Of a stretch of DNA of 64,000 nucleotides, positions 40,810 through 48,438 are shown one piece after another. Within the stretch, counting starts at the first letter, position 1, and each line of letters opens with the position of its first letter. The position numbers and the translations under genes were made by a program. The notes beneath the pieces were generated by a model that had not been told where the DNA came from, made no database searches, and saw only the letters and a program-made list of their open reading frames with translations. The stretch lies in the NCBI RefSeq assembly GCF_900446695.1, contig NZ_UAVP01000008.1, positions 186,001 to 250,000 on the forward strand, written 5' to 3'. The stretch comes from Capnocytophaga sputigena. Lineage in GTDB: Bacteria; Bacteroidota; Bacteroidia; Flavobacteriales; Flavobacteriaceae.

Positions 40810-41035
40810 AAGGTGGTGGGAGCGGTGGGAGCAGTGGGAACTATGGGAGGTGTAGGAGTGGTGGGAGTGGTGGGAGCGGTGGGAGCGGTGGGAGGTGCGA
40901 GCTGCACGGGCGATTTGTGGGTGGTGGGAGTTGCACGGGTTGTAGGGTGGTGGGAGTTCTCAGAGAGACTCGGAGAGGCTCGGACGTGCGAACCGCACGG
41001 GCAGTTTGTGGGGATTATGGGAAGTGCGAGTTGCA
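40810..41035. repeat. G-rich GGTGGGAGC tandem array
   Basis: The plus strand contains about a dozen GTGGGA units (GGTGGGAGCGGTGGGAGCAG and variants, 40812-40895). Then come GTGCGAGCTGCACGGGC, CTCAGAGAGACTCGGAGAGG (40959-40978), GTGCGAACCGCACGGGC and GTGCGAGTTGCA. Many runs of three or more G at short spacing make G-quadruplex formation plausible on this strand. It lies about 75 bases upstream of the tRNA-tuf promoter. Confidence 0.85.
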
Positions 41036-41051
41036 AAGATGGTCTTATAAA

Positions 41052-41103
41052 AAACTTTGCCAAAGGTGTAGCTGTGAAGCTATTAAAACCTTTGGCAAAG
41101 TTT
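41052..41103 (-). terminator. Long-stem terminator of PUL 1
   Basis: AAACTTTGCCAAAGGT (41052-41067) and ACCTTTGGCAAAGTTT (41088-41103) are perfect 16-base arms. On the minus strand they are followed by TTTTTT and lie 21 bases after the GH3 stop. This is the best-preserved member of the CTTTGCCAAAG hairpin family. Confidence 0.88.
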
Positions 41104-41124
41104 AGCAATAATGAAAGAAAAAAT

Positions 41125-43410
41125 CTATTTTAGTTCGAAATCTTTTTCGTTGCTGTTGTCGGCGGAGTGTTGAGCTACCCAGAGTTTGAAAGCACCGGGT
41201 TCGGTTACTTTTTTCAAATCGGCGTTGTAGAAGGCTAAAAGGTCTTCGGTAATTTCAAACTGTACTTGCTTGCTTTCGCTGGCTTTGAGTGCGACTTTTT
41301 GGAAACCTTTGAGCTCTTTGACTGGACGGGTTACGCTACCCACCAAATCGCGAATGTACAATTGCACTACTATTTCACCATCGCGCTTGCCGGTATTGGC
41401 TACTTGGGCTGTAACAGTGAGTTTGCCTCCTTTGTTGAGGGTGGCACTGCTGAGCTGTACATTACTAATATTAAAGGTGGTGTAACTCAATCCGTAACCA
41501 AATGGATAAAGCGGTGTGATAGGTGAATCCTCATATTTAGAACGATAATCACCCATTGGGTTATTAGGATCTACGGGACGACCAGTGGCTTTTTGGTTGT
41601 AATACACAGGCACTTGACCTACATTGCGAGGAAAACTCATTACCAAACGCCCTGAAGGGTTGTACTTGCCTGCTAATACATCAGCGATGCCATAACCTGA
41701 CTGGGTACCAGGGAACCACACTTGCAAAATAGCATCAGCTAATTCACTCTCTTCACTGAGATCGAGCGGACGACCACTATACACCAATAATACTATAGGT
41801 TTGCCTGCTTGTTTGAGCGCGCGTAACAATTCACGTTGAGGAGCGCGCAAACGTATATCGGTGAGACAAGCAGATTCACCAGACCAGTTATAATCTTCAC
41901 CTAAGGCTACCACTGCTACATCGGCAGCGCGTGCTGTAGCTACTGCTTTGGCAATATCGGCAGAAGTTGTAGCGGTAAGCGTACAACCTTTGGCATAGCT
42001 GAACTGCACCTTACTATCTTTATACACTTCTTGCAATCCTTTGAAAAGAGAAGCGCTAAGTTCACGGTCGCCACGACCTTGCCATTCGCCATTTTGGTTG
42101 ATAGAATCTTTTACCATAGGTCCTATGAGAGCTACCTTTTTCACCATATCGGGAGTGATAGGCAATACCTCAGCATTATTCTTGAGCAATACCACCGATT
42201 TAGTAACGGCTGTGCGTGCTACTTGCAAGAACTCCGGTTTCATAAGGGTTGCTTTGGCGCGGTTCTCATCGAGGAACTTGTAAGGGTCGTCAAACAAGCC
42301 TAATACGAATTTCATTTCCAAGATACGGCGTACAGCGGTGTTGATAGCTTCTTCTTTTACTTTGCCCTCTTCAACTGATTTTTTGAGATGCTTGATAAAG
42401 TTAGATCCCGTCATATCCATATCGATACCCGCATTGATAGCCAATTCGGCAGCGTGTTTGTTATCGGCAGCAATACCGTGAGGAATGAGTTCGTTGATAC
42501 CAGTATAATCAGTTACTACAAAGCCTTTGAAGCCCCATTGCTTGCGGAGGATATCCGTCATTAGGTAGCGATTGGCAGTTGCAGGGATACCATTCACCTC
42601 GTTGAAGGAAGCCATTACTGTACCCACTCCTGCATCGATAGCTGCTTTATAAGGTGGGAGATAGACATTCCACAGAGTGTGTTGGGAGAGCTCGGCGGTG
42701 TTGTAGTCGCGACCTGACTCGGCAGCACCATAGGCAGCAAAGTGTTTTACGCACGCCAAAATAGTATTGGTTTTATTGAGCGAGTGCCAATCGGTGCCGC
42801 CTTGAAATCCTTGTACGCGAGCTTTAGCGATTTCACTTCCCAAGAAAGGGTCTTCGCCAGCACCTTCCATCACACGACCCCAGCGCGGATCGCGAGCAAT
42901 ATCTACCATAGGAGCAAACGTCCATTTGATACCATCGGCGGCAGCTTCTTCGGCAGCAATGGCAGCGGTTTGGCTCATTAGGTCTAAATCCCAAGAGCAG
43001 GCTTCGGCAAGCGACATAGGGAATATGGTTTTATAACCGTGAATCACGTCGTAACCAAAGAGGATAGGAATGCCTAAACGAGTTTTTTTGACAGCAATAT
43101 CCTGCATTTTGCGCACACCAGGTACGGTAACAGCGTTGAACACACTGCCCACAAGACCTTTTTCGAGGTAAGGCTGAAAGTCATCGGACATTACGGGACC
43201 TGTAACATCCCAATCGGCAGCAAACTGAGTGAGCTGTCCGATTTTTTCTTCTAAGGTCATCAGTGCTAACAAAGAATCTACTTTGCGTTCGATGTTTTTA
43301 TCGCCACTGAAAGACTCCCATTTCACGGGGGTGTTATCGTCGGTTTTTGACGAATTATTACAAGCTACTACAGCGAATAAGATAGTAGCGGCACAGATTA
43401 ATTTCTTCAT
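41125..43410 (-). CDS. Glycoside hydrolase family 3 beta-glucosidase (lipoprotein)
   Basis: The 761-residue enzyme removes glucose units from the ends of beta-gluco-oligosaccharides. It has a lipoprotein signal (lipobox VVAC, Cys17, followed by NNSSKTDD), the GH3 N-terminal barrel, the catalytic nucleophile in GFVVTDYTG (Asp301), KHFAAYG (about 222), the C-terminal sandwich with GEDYNWSGESACLTDIRL carrying the acid/base region, and a fibronectin-III-like end with YTTFNISNVQLS. It resembles BglX-type enzymes. As last gene of PUL 1 it would split oligomers released by the GH16 enzyme. Exact linkage preference (beta-1,3, -1,4 or -1,2) cannot be read from the sequence. Confidence 0.94.
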   Translation of the reverse strand: MKKLICAATILFAVVACNNSSKTDDNTPVKWESFSGDKNIERKVDSLLALMTLEEKIGQLTQFAADWDVTGPVMSDDFQPYLEKGLVGSVFNAVTVPGVRKMQDIAVKKTRLGIPILFGYDVIHGYKTIFPMSLAEACSWDLDLMSQTAAIAAEEAAADGIKWTFAPMVDIARDPRWGRVMEGAGEDPFLGSEIAKARVQGFQGGTDWHSLNKTNTILACVKHFAAYGAAESGRDYNTAELSQHTLWNVYLPPYKAAIDAGVGTVMASFNEVNGIPATANRYLMTDILRKQWGFKGFVVTDYTGINELIPHGIAADNKHAAELAINAGIDMDMTGSNFIKHLKKSVEEGKVKEEAINTAVRRILEMKFVLGLFDDPYKFLDENRAKATLMKPEFLQVARTAVTKSVVLLKNNAEVLPITPDMVKKVALIGPMVKDSINQNGEWQGRGDRELSASLFKGLQEVYKDSKVQFSYAKGCTLTATTSADIAKAVATARAADVAVVALGEDYNWSGESACLTDIRLRAPQRELLRALKQAGKPIVLLVYSGRPLDLSEESELADAILQVWFPGTQSGYGIADVLAGKYNPSGRLVMSFPRNVGQVPVYYNQKATGRPVDPNNPMGDYRSKYEDSPITPLYPFGYGLSYTTFNISNVQLSSATLNKGGKLTVTAQVANTGKRDGEIVVQLYIRDLVGSVTRPVKELKGFQKVALKASESKQVQFEITEDLLAFYNADLKKVTEPGAFKLWVAQHSADNSNEKDFELK

Positions 43411-43472
43411 AAAACTTATTTTAAGATGAGTTCGCTATAAACTCACGAATTTACAAAAATTATATATTATGT

Positions 43473-43523
43473 GGGCGTATACCATACGTCCGGACATGAT
43501 GTGAGGGCGTATACAATACGCCC
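43473..43523. repeat. Tandem GGGCGTAT hairpins
   Basis: GGGCGTAT-ACC-ATACGTCC (43473-43491, one wobble pair) and GGGCGTAT-ACA-ATACGCCC (43505-43523, perfect) stand side by side, followed by CTACATAA. They lie in the 137-base gap between the GH16 and GH3 genes and resemble the GGGCGTTT stems of the composite repeat. Confidence 0.8.
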
Positions 43524-43547
43524 CTACATAAAAAGTTTGCGATTGAA

Positions 43548-45191
43548 TTACTGATAAATTCTCACGTAATCGATTTCAAGGCTATCTTCGGTGAAATTAT
43601 TAGCTACTTGACCTCCCAATGTTCCTCCCATTGCGACGTTTAGGATGAGGAAGAATTTTTGGTTGAATGGCAATTTAGCGTTGTTGTCCATTTCGAAATA
43701 GTTCTTGTTATCGACTGCAAAGATAATCTTTTTTTCTGTCCACGTCATCGTATAGATATGAAAATCGTTTGATGTACCTGTCACAGCTGTTTCTTTGTCG
43801 TAATCACCTTGATGGTTGCTATCGGTGTCATACCAATGGCAAGCGCCGAGAATATGAGTCTTTTTATTACCTTTTTGCTCGAGCATATCTATTTCACCAC
43901 ATTTAGGCCAGCCCTCGGTAGCAAAGTTGTTGCCCAAGAACCACATTGCAGGCCAAGTACCTTGAGAAGCAGGCAATTTGGCTTTTATTTCCACTTTACC
44001 ATATTTGAAGCCATACAATCCTTCGGTTTTGAGGCGGGCAGAAGTATAACCACCATTACCATCGGCTTTGGCAGTGATTTTTAGCACACCATTTTCCACT
44101 TTCACATTTTCGGGATTTTTGGTATAGGTTTGCAACTCGTTATTACCCCAACCGTTGTTGCCACGACCTAAATCATACGTCCATTTTGTCGCATCGGGGG
44201 TACCCGCTTTGTTAAACTCATCAGACCACACGAGATTGGTAAAACTATTTTCGGAAGGTTTGGTAGTGGTGAAAATGTGATACCAAGCAAACTGACTATT
44301 AGGTTGCATCACGCGTACGATGAGTTGGGTATCGGTAAGGCTGATGATATCATAAGTGCTTGCACCAACCCACCAGCCGAGCATACCGCCATTGGAGAGC
44401 TCGATAGCTGTACCGCGATAGGCTTTGTTGTCATACTTACCTTGGGTAGCGGCTTTGGAAGTAGAAGGGACAAAGGACACTTGTTTTTCGCCTGTAATTG
44501 TAGGTACTACATCGGTGCCGTGACATTGGTCTTTAGTTACACCTAACACCTCGGCGTAAGCTCCTGGTATAAACACGTGATTGGCAGTTTGTTTATAGGT
44601 AATACCATTGGCTGTACGGGTGAAGATGAAGGAATTTTCGAACATACAAGTACGTGTAGCATCGAACGGTGTTGCTTGCCACCAAGCGGGGTAGCCATAT
44701 TCGCCATTATCGCCACTTTCTTGAGGTCCTAAGCCTGCATATCCTGCTACATTGGCAGCCCAATACCAAGTTTTAGTATCGCCTACATTCTTACCAGCGA
44801 GCATATTTTCGGCTTCAGCATCGGAGAAGGAACTATATACTTCCAATTCTAAAGACACAGAACTCATAGATCCTCCTGCACCTACAGCACTTACTACTGC
44901 TGTAAATTTGTTGGTACCTACTTTAGTATAGCGGTGTTGGATTTTACCAGAGGGAGCCATTTCGGTCTTGCCATCGCCAAAATCAATGCGGTAAGAAATG
45001 GCGTTTTGGGCGGTTACTACAAAGTTCACCAAGCCCGTGCCATCGCCGTGAGGATGAGTGTTATCAGCCCCCACGATACTAAATGAGGCATTTACATTAG
45101 AAGGAGGTGTAAGGTCTCCAAACTCGTGCTTATCTTTACAACTTATAAAGACAAAAGCAACTAATAGGGTTAAAAGATTTAAGGTTTTCAT
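43548..45191 (-). CDS. Glycoside hydrolase family 16 endo-beta-glucanase (laminarinase-like lipoprotein)
   Basis: This 547-residue lipoprotein (lipobox FISC, Cys18) has KDKHEFGD after the cysteine, which fits a surface-export signal. A PKD-like domain (about residues 35-120) and a strand-rich middle domain (about 130-290) precede the GH16 catalytic domain (about 310-547). The catalytic signature GEIDMLE has its nucleophile Glu433, assisting Asp435 and acid/base Glu438. Substrate-binding motifs WTYDLGRGNNGWGNNELQTY and WPAMWFLG are typical of GH16 laminarinases. It should cut beta-1,3- or mixed beta-1,3/1,4-glucan at the cell surface into oligomers for SusC import. It lies 36 bases after the PKD lipoprotein gene. 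Confidence 0.95.
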   Translation of the reverse strand: MKTLNLLTLLVAFVFISCKDKHEFGDLTPPSNVNASFSIVGADNTHPHGDGTGLVNFVVTAQNAISYRIDFGDGKTEMAPSGKIQHRYTKVGTNKFTAVVSAVGAGGSMSSVSLELEVYSSFSDAEAENMLAGKNVGDTKTWYWAANVAGYAGLGPQESGDNGEYGYPAWWQATPFDATRTCMFENSFIFTRTANGITYKQTANHVFIPGAYAEVLGVTKDQCHGTDVVPTITGEKQVSFVPSTSKAATQGKYDNKAYRGTAIELSNGGMLGWWVGASTYDIISLTDTQLIVRVMQPNSQFAWYHIFTTTKPSENSFTNLVWSDEFNKAGTPDATKWTYDLGRGNNGWGNNELQTYTKNPENVKVENGVLKITAKADGNGGYTSARLKTEGLYGFKYGKVEIKAKLPASQGTWPAMWFLGNNFATEGWPKCGEIDMLEQKGNKKTHILGACHWYDTDSNHQGDYDKETAVTGTSNDFHIYTMTWTEKKIIFAVDNKNYFEMDNNAKLPFNQKFFLILNVAMGGTLGGQVANNFTEDSLEIDYVRIYQ

Positions 45192-45227
45192 TTTAATTTG
45201 TTAATTTGGTGCGAGTTGCACGAGCAA

Positions 45228-46772
45228 TTAATTCAGTGTTATTTCGTCGTAGTAATAAGTGGTATCATCACCTTTTTCACCAAAGTCGAAGAAAACAACT
45301 ACTTTAGTGTAGGTTGCGCTGGTATCAATGCCAGTAAAATCAAAAGAAAGTTCTTCCCAAGTATTCTTTTTGGTGATACGAGCATCTACTTCTTTAGAAA
45401 TATTACCCGCAGCATTCTCTAATTTTACTTTTACAACAATACCTGTTTTAGGTGATAGCGCTTTCAATTTAAGGACTTTATGAGCGTTCATATCCAAATT
45501 TTCGGAAGTGAAGAACGCACCTGCCCACGTTTGGCTACCTTTGGTACGCACCATTTTTACTACTTTAGTAGATGTATTGCCTGTAGTATTGGGGTTAGCA
45601 ACTACTTCTACATTTGCCATATCACCAAAGGTAGTAAATTCGGGAGCTGTACCTTCAAAGTTTTCGATTATCACGGTATTCGACTTTTTGTAGAAATACA
45701 AGTTATCAATAAATACCGTGCCTTGTCCTACCAATTTGATTTGGTGTACATCGGTGATTACAAATCCTTGTTTGGTATAGTCGGTTAGCGGAATATCGAT
45801 GCTTGTCCACTTATCGGCAGTGAGGGTCTTTTTGACGAACTTCTCACCGTCAGCACCTGTGCTTTTGCTAATCAAATAGATATCTAAAGCGGTAGCATCG
45901 GCAGTCCAAACATCTAAATGTAAGAAGTCCATCGCTGATAGGTTGATTTCTCGGGCAAATTGGATACCTTGATAATTGAGGTGAGCGTATTGCAAGATTT
46001 CATCGGTGCCCAACTTAAAGAGGTTGTAGGCAGTAGCTTGCCCCCAATTAGGGTTGAAATCGGTGTCTGCCACATTGGTATATCGTCCACTGAAAAGTGA
46101 AACGACCTCTTGTGCTTTGCAGATTGGAGGTTGGGGAGCCGCAGTAGTAGGCTGTTGCAAAGCAATTACTCGTACCGATTTTTGTACTTTGGTAGTTTGT
46201 TTGCCAGCACCTTTCACCTCTATGGTAAGGGTGTAAGTACCTGTTTGTTTATAAATGTGTGAAACTGCTTCACCTATATTGCCAGACACTGGTTTTTCAT
46301 CGGCGCTCTCACCAAAATACACATCATAGGTAATCGCAAAATTTGCTTTAGCCGTTACATTCACTTTTTTAGAAACTGCTTGGTCGTTAGCCACAGTTAC
46401 TTCTACATTTTCAGGGGCGCGGAACGACACCTCTAAAGGCAAGGTCACTTCGGCTTCCTTGCCAGCGATGTTCACGGCTACGATTTTCACTTGGTAACTA
46501 CCTTCAGCATAAGTGTGTGTTACCGAACCACCTGCTTTTACTGTAGTGGGAGTTGCAGTACTATCGCCGAAATAGACCTTATAGGAGGTTACTCCCGTAG
46601 CTATTGGGGTGATGGTTACAGCTCCTGAGTTATCAGTACTCACCTGAAATTTTGCTGAGACATCGGTAGGAGCCGTGGCATTTTGGACGAAACTGAGGTC
46701 GTCCTTATCTTTTTCGCAAGCTACCATTCCAATAAGGAACAGTAGTGCTATTAGGGTTTTGAGTGTTTTCAT
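45228..46772 (-). CDS. Surface glycan-binding lipoprotein with PKD domains
   Basis: The 514-residue lipoprotein (lipobox MVAC, Cys19, then EKDKDD, a strong surface-export signal) has two PKD-like domains (about residues 30-115 and 118-200), each with the form YKVYFGDSTxxPTxVxxGxxVxHTY. Two carbohydrate-binding-like beta-sandwich halves follow: GIQFAREINLSAMDFLHLDV with VFIDNLYFYKK (about 230-370), and WAGAFFTSENLDMNAHKVLKLK with YYDEITLN (about 390-514). There is no hydrolase motif. Position directly after susD marks it as the PUL's third surface protein (SusE/SGBP role), holding beta-glucan for the GH16 enzyme and the SusC/D importer. A pyrimidine-rich leader repeat lies 8 bases before its ATG. 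Confidence 0.9.
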   Translation of the reverse strand: MKTLKTLIALLFLIGMVACEKDKDDLSFVQNATAPTDVSAKFQVSTDNSGAVTITPIATGVTSYKVYFGDSTATPTTVKAGGSVTHTYAEGSYQVKIVAVNIAGKEAEVTLPLEVSFRAPENVEVTVANDQAVSKKVNVTAKANFAITYDVYFGESADEKPVSGNIGEAVSHIYKQTGTYTLTIEVKGAGKQTTKVQKSVRVIALQQPTTAAPQPPICKAQEVVSLFSGRYTNVADTDFNPNWGQATAYNLFKLGTDEILQYAHLNYQGIQFAREINLSAMDFLHLDVWTADATALDIYLISKSTGADGEKFVKKTLTADKWTSIDIPLTDYTKQGFVITDVHQIKLVGQGTVFIDNLYFYKKSNTVIIENFEGTAPEFTTFGDMANVEVVANPNTTGNTSTKVVKMVRTKGSQTWAGAFFTSENLDMNAHKVLKLKALSPKTGIVVKVKLENAAGNISKEVDARITKKNTWEELSFDFTGIDTSATYTKVVVFFDFGEKGDDTTYYYDEITLN

Positions 46773-46780
46773 TTTAATTT

Positions 46781-46804
46781 AGATAAGAGATAAGAGGTAA
46801 GAGG
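46781..46804 (-). repeat. Pyrimidine-rich leader repeat before the PKD lipoprotein gene
   Basis: On the minus strand this reads CCTCTTACCTCTTATCTCTT and continues to ATCT, ending 8 bases before ATG 46772. It fills most of the 39-base gap after susD. Confidence 0.8.
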
Positions 46805-46811
46805 TTCGTCA

Positions 46812-48293
46812 TTAATATCCTTGGTTTTGTTGCCAGTTACCATTAGCAAAGCGTATTTCTTCGTAAGGCACGGGGAATACTTCGTTTTTATTGGCAGTAA
46901 AGCCTTGTATTTCGGTACCTTTGCCAGTACGCACTAAGTCGAAAAAGCGCAATCCTTCACCTAAGAACTCTACGCGACGTTCTTTCCATATTGCCTCAGT
47001 AAGTGCAGAGCCAGACACGGTAACATTGTGATTTTCATCACCAAAGGCACGTTTGCGCACTTGGTTGAGATAGTCGCGAGCACGTTCATCGCTGATATTA
47101 CCACGATTGAGCGCTTCGGCAGCCATTAAGAGTACATCGGCATAGCGAATGGCACGATAGTTATTAGGGTTGGTAAGGTTTTGGTCGGGGCTATTGAGGT
47201 CGCCTTTGCGAGCAATATATTTTCTATTGAAATAGCCTGTATGTTTATACCCTTCGGCATAAGTAGCGTTGTTCGCTGCTGCCCACGCTACGATATCCAA
47301 GATAGCAACATCTTTGCGGAGGTCGCCAGCTTCAAAAGCATCGACAGCTTCTTGTACGGGCACATTGAAACTATAACCAGAATCGAAAGTAGGTCCATTA
47401 TAGTTGCGGATACTGTTAAACCCTACTGCCACATTCCCTTCACTACATTGCAAACACTCAAAACCAGCACCTTCAGCATCAGAATACTGTACCTCGAACA
47501 CTGATTCAGCACCATTTTCACCTTCTTTTTCAAAGATAGAGGCATAATCGGTTACGAGAGAATAAGTATTGCTATGTATTACAGTTTCTAATATTTGAGC
47601 AGCTTCAGCAAATTTGTTTTGGTATAAATACACCTTGCCGAGCAGTGCTTGAGCCGCTCCTTTGGTAGCACGTCCTACTTGACCATCGGGGGGTGTTGTA
47701 GGCAAGTGAGGAATGGCAGCCAAAAGGTCTTTCTCGATAGCAGCATAGACTTCACTCACAGGAGAACGAGGTATTTTTTGTTCGTCGCCGCGTTCAAAAC
47801 GTTTGTTTTCTTTGAGCGGAATAGCTCCGAACCATTTCACGAGTTCAAAATTGTAATAAGCGTGGAGGAAGTGCGCTTCGGCAATAATCACCTCTTTGCC
47901 CTCAAAAGCAGTTTTGTTTTGGAATTCCAAAATATAAGCCGAGCGGTTCACGCCTGCGAACATCCAGTCCCACAAGTTTTTGAGTTGGCTATTGATAGGG
48001 GTGTGAATCATCTGATCTATTTGTTGAAAACCAGGTACATCGGAAGCACTTTCACCCCCACAAAGCGTATTATCGGAGGCTATTTCACCCATCAGTACAT
48101 TTATATACGTAGAATGCAACAGGTCATAGGCTGCAATCAGCGCATTTTGGTAATCTTCTTTAGAATTAAAGTAACTTTCAGAGTTTATCTCGTACTGTTT
48201 GGTTTTATCGAGAAAATCATCGGAACAAGCAAGGGCAAAAGCGAGGAGCATTAGCCCTACTGTCCATTTCTGTAGTTTGTATATCGTTTTCAT
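46812..48293 (-). CDS. susD: SusD-like nutrient-binding outer membrane lipoprotein (PUL 1)
   Basis: The 493-residue protein caps the SusC pore and binds the oligosaccharide. It has a lipoprotein signal (lipobox FALAC, Cys23, followed by SDDFLD, the usual SusD start), a helical TPR scaffold (for example AEAHFLHAYYNFELVKWFGAIPL at about residues 137-159), and the terminal block YADVLLMAAEALNRGN, YLNQVRKRA, IWKERRVEFLGEGLRFFDLVRTG and FPVPYEEI. It follows susC by 145 bases and precedes the glycan-binding lipoprotein gene by 39. Typical length and full motif set. Confidence 0.96.
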   Translation of the reverse strand: MKTIYKLQKWTVGLMLLAFALACSDDFLDKTKQYEINSESYFNSKEDYQNALIAAYDLLHSTYINVLMGEIASDNTLCGGESASDVPGFQQIDQMIHTPINSQLKNLWDWMFAGVNRSAYILEFQNKTAFEGKEVIIAEAHFLHAYYNFELVKWFGAIPLKENKRFERGDEQKIPRSPVSEVYAAIEKDLLAAIPHLPTTPPDGQVGRATKGAAQALLGKVYLYQNKFAEAAQILETVIHSNTYSLVTDYASIFEKEGENGAESVFEVQYSDAEGAGFECLQCSEGNVAVGFNSIRNYNGPTFDSGYSFNVPVQEAVDAFEAGDLRKDVAILDIVAWAAANNATYAEGYKHTGYFNRKYIARKGDLNSPDQNLTNPNNYRAIRYADVLLMAAEALNRGNISDERARDYLNQVRKRAFGDENHNVTVSGSALTEAIWKERRVEFLGEGLRFFDLVRTGKGTEIQGFTANKNEVFPVPYEEIRFANGNWQQNQGY

Positions 48294-48333
48294 TTGTTTA
48301 TGTTTTTATATGTTATAGAACAGCCCACAAACT

Positions 48334-48401
48334 TCAGCTTACGCTGATAGTTTTTTCGCCCACGAATCGCACGAATTTACACGAATTTCAGCTTACGCTG
48401 A
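48334..48401. repeat. Paired TCAGCTTACGCTGA hairpins between susC and susD of PUL 1
   Basis: TCAGC-TTAC-GCTGA occurs at 48334-48347 and again at 48388-48401, with ACGAATCGCACGAATTTACA between them. The pair makes up much of the 145-base gap and could lower transcription or stabilise mRNA between the two genes. Confidence 0.7.
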
Positions 48402-48438
48402 TGAGATTGGTGGCTTCGCTGTTAGATGGAACGACTTT

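Larger units (their letters stand above)
40687..41124. other. Intergenic region: tRNA promoter, G-rich array, PUL terminator
   Basis: These 438 bases hold the promoter of the tRNA-tuf operon (40706-40736), an AT-rich stretch, a long G-rich tandem array (40810-41035) and the terminator of PUL 1 (41052-41103). The long open frames here are products of the repeat and are not believed. Confidence 0.75.

Noticed and set aside
40677-41133. Long open frames on both strands across the GGTGGGAGC array
   Set aside because: All are Gly/Val/Ser or Thr/Pro repeats dictated by the tandem DNA and they run through tRNA or promoter sequences.
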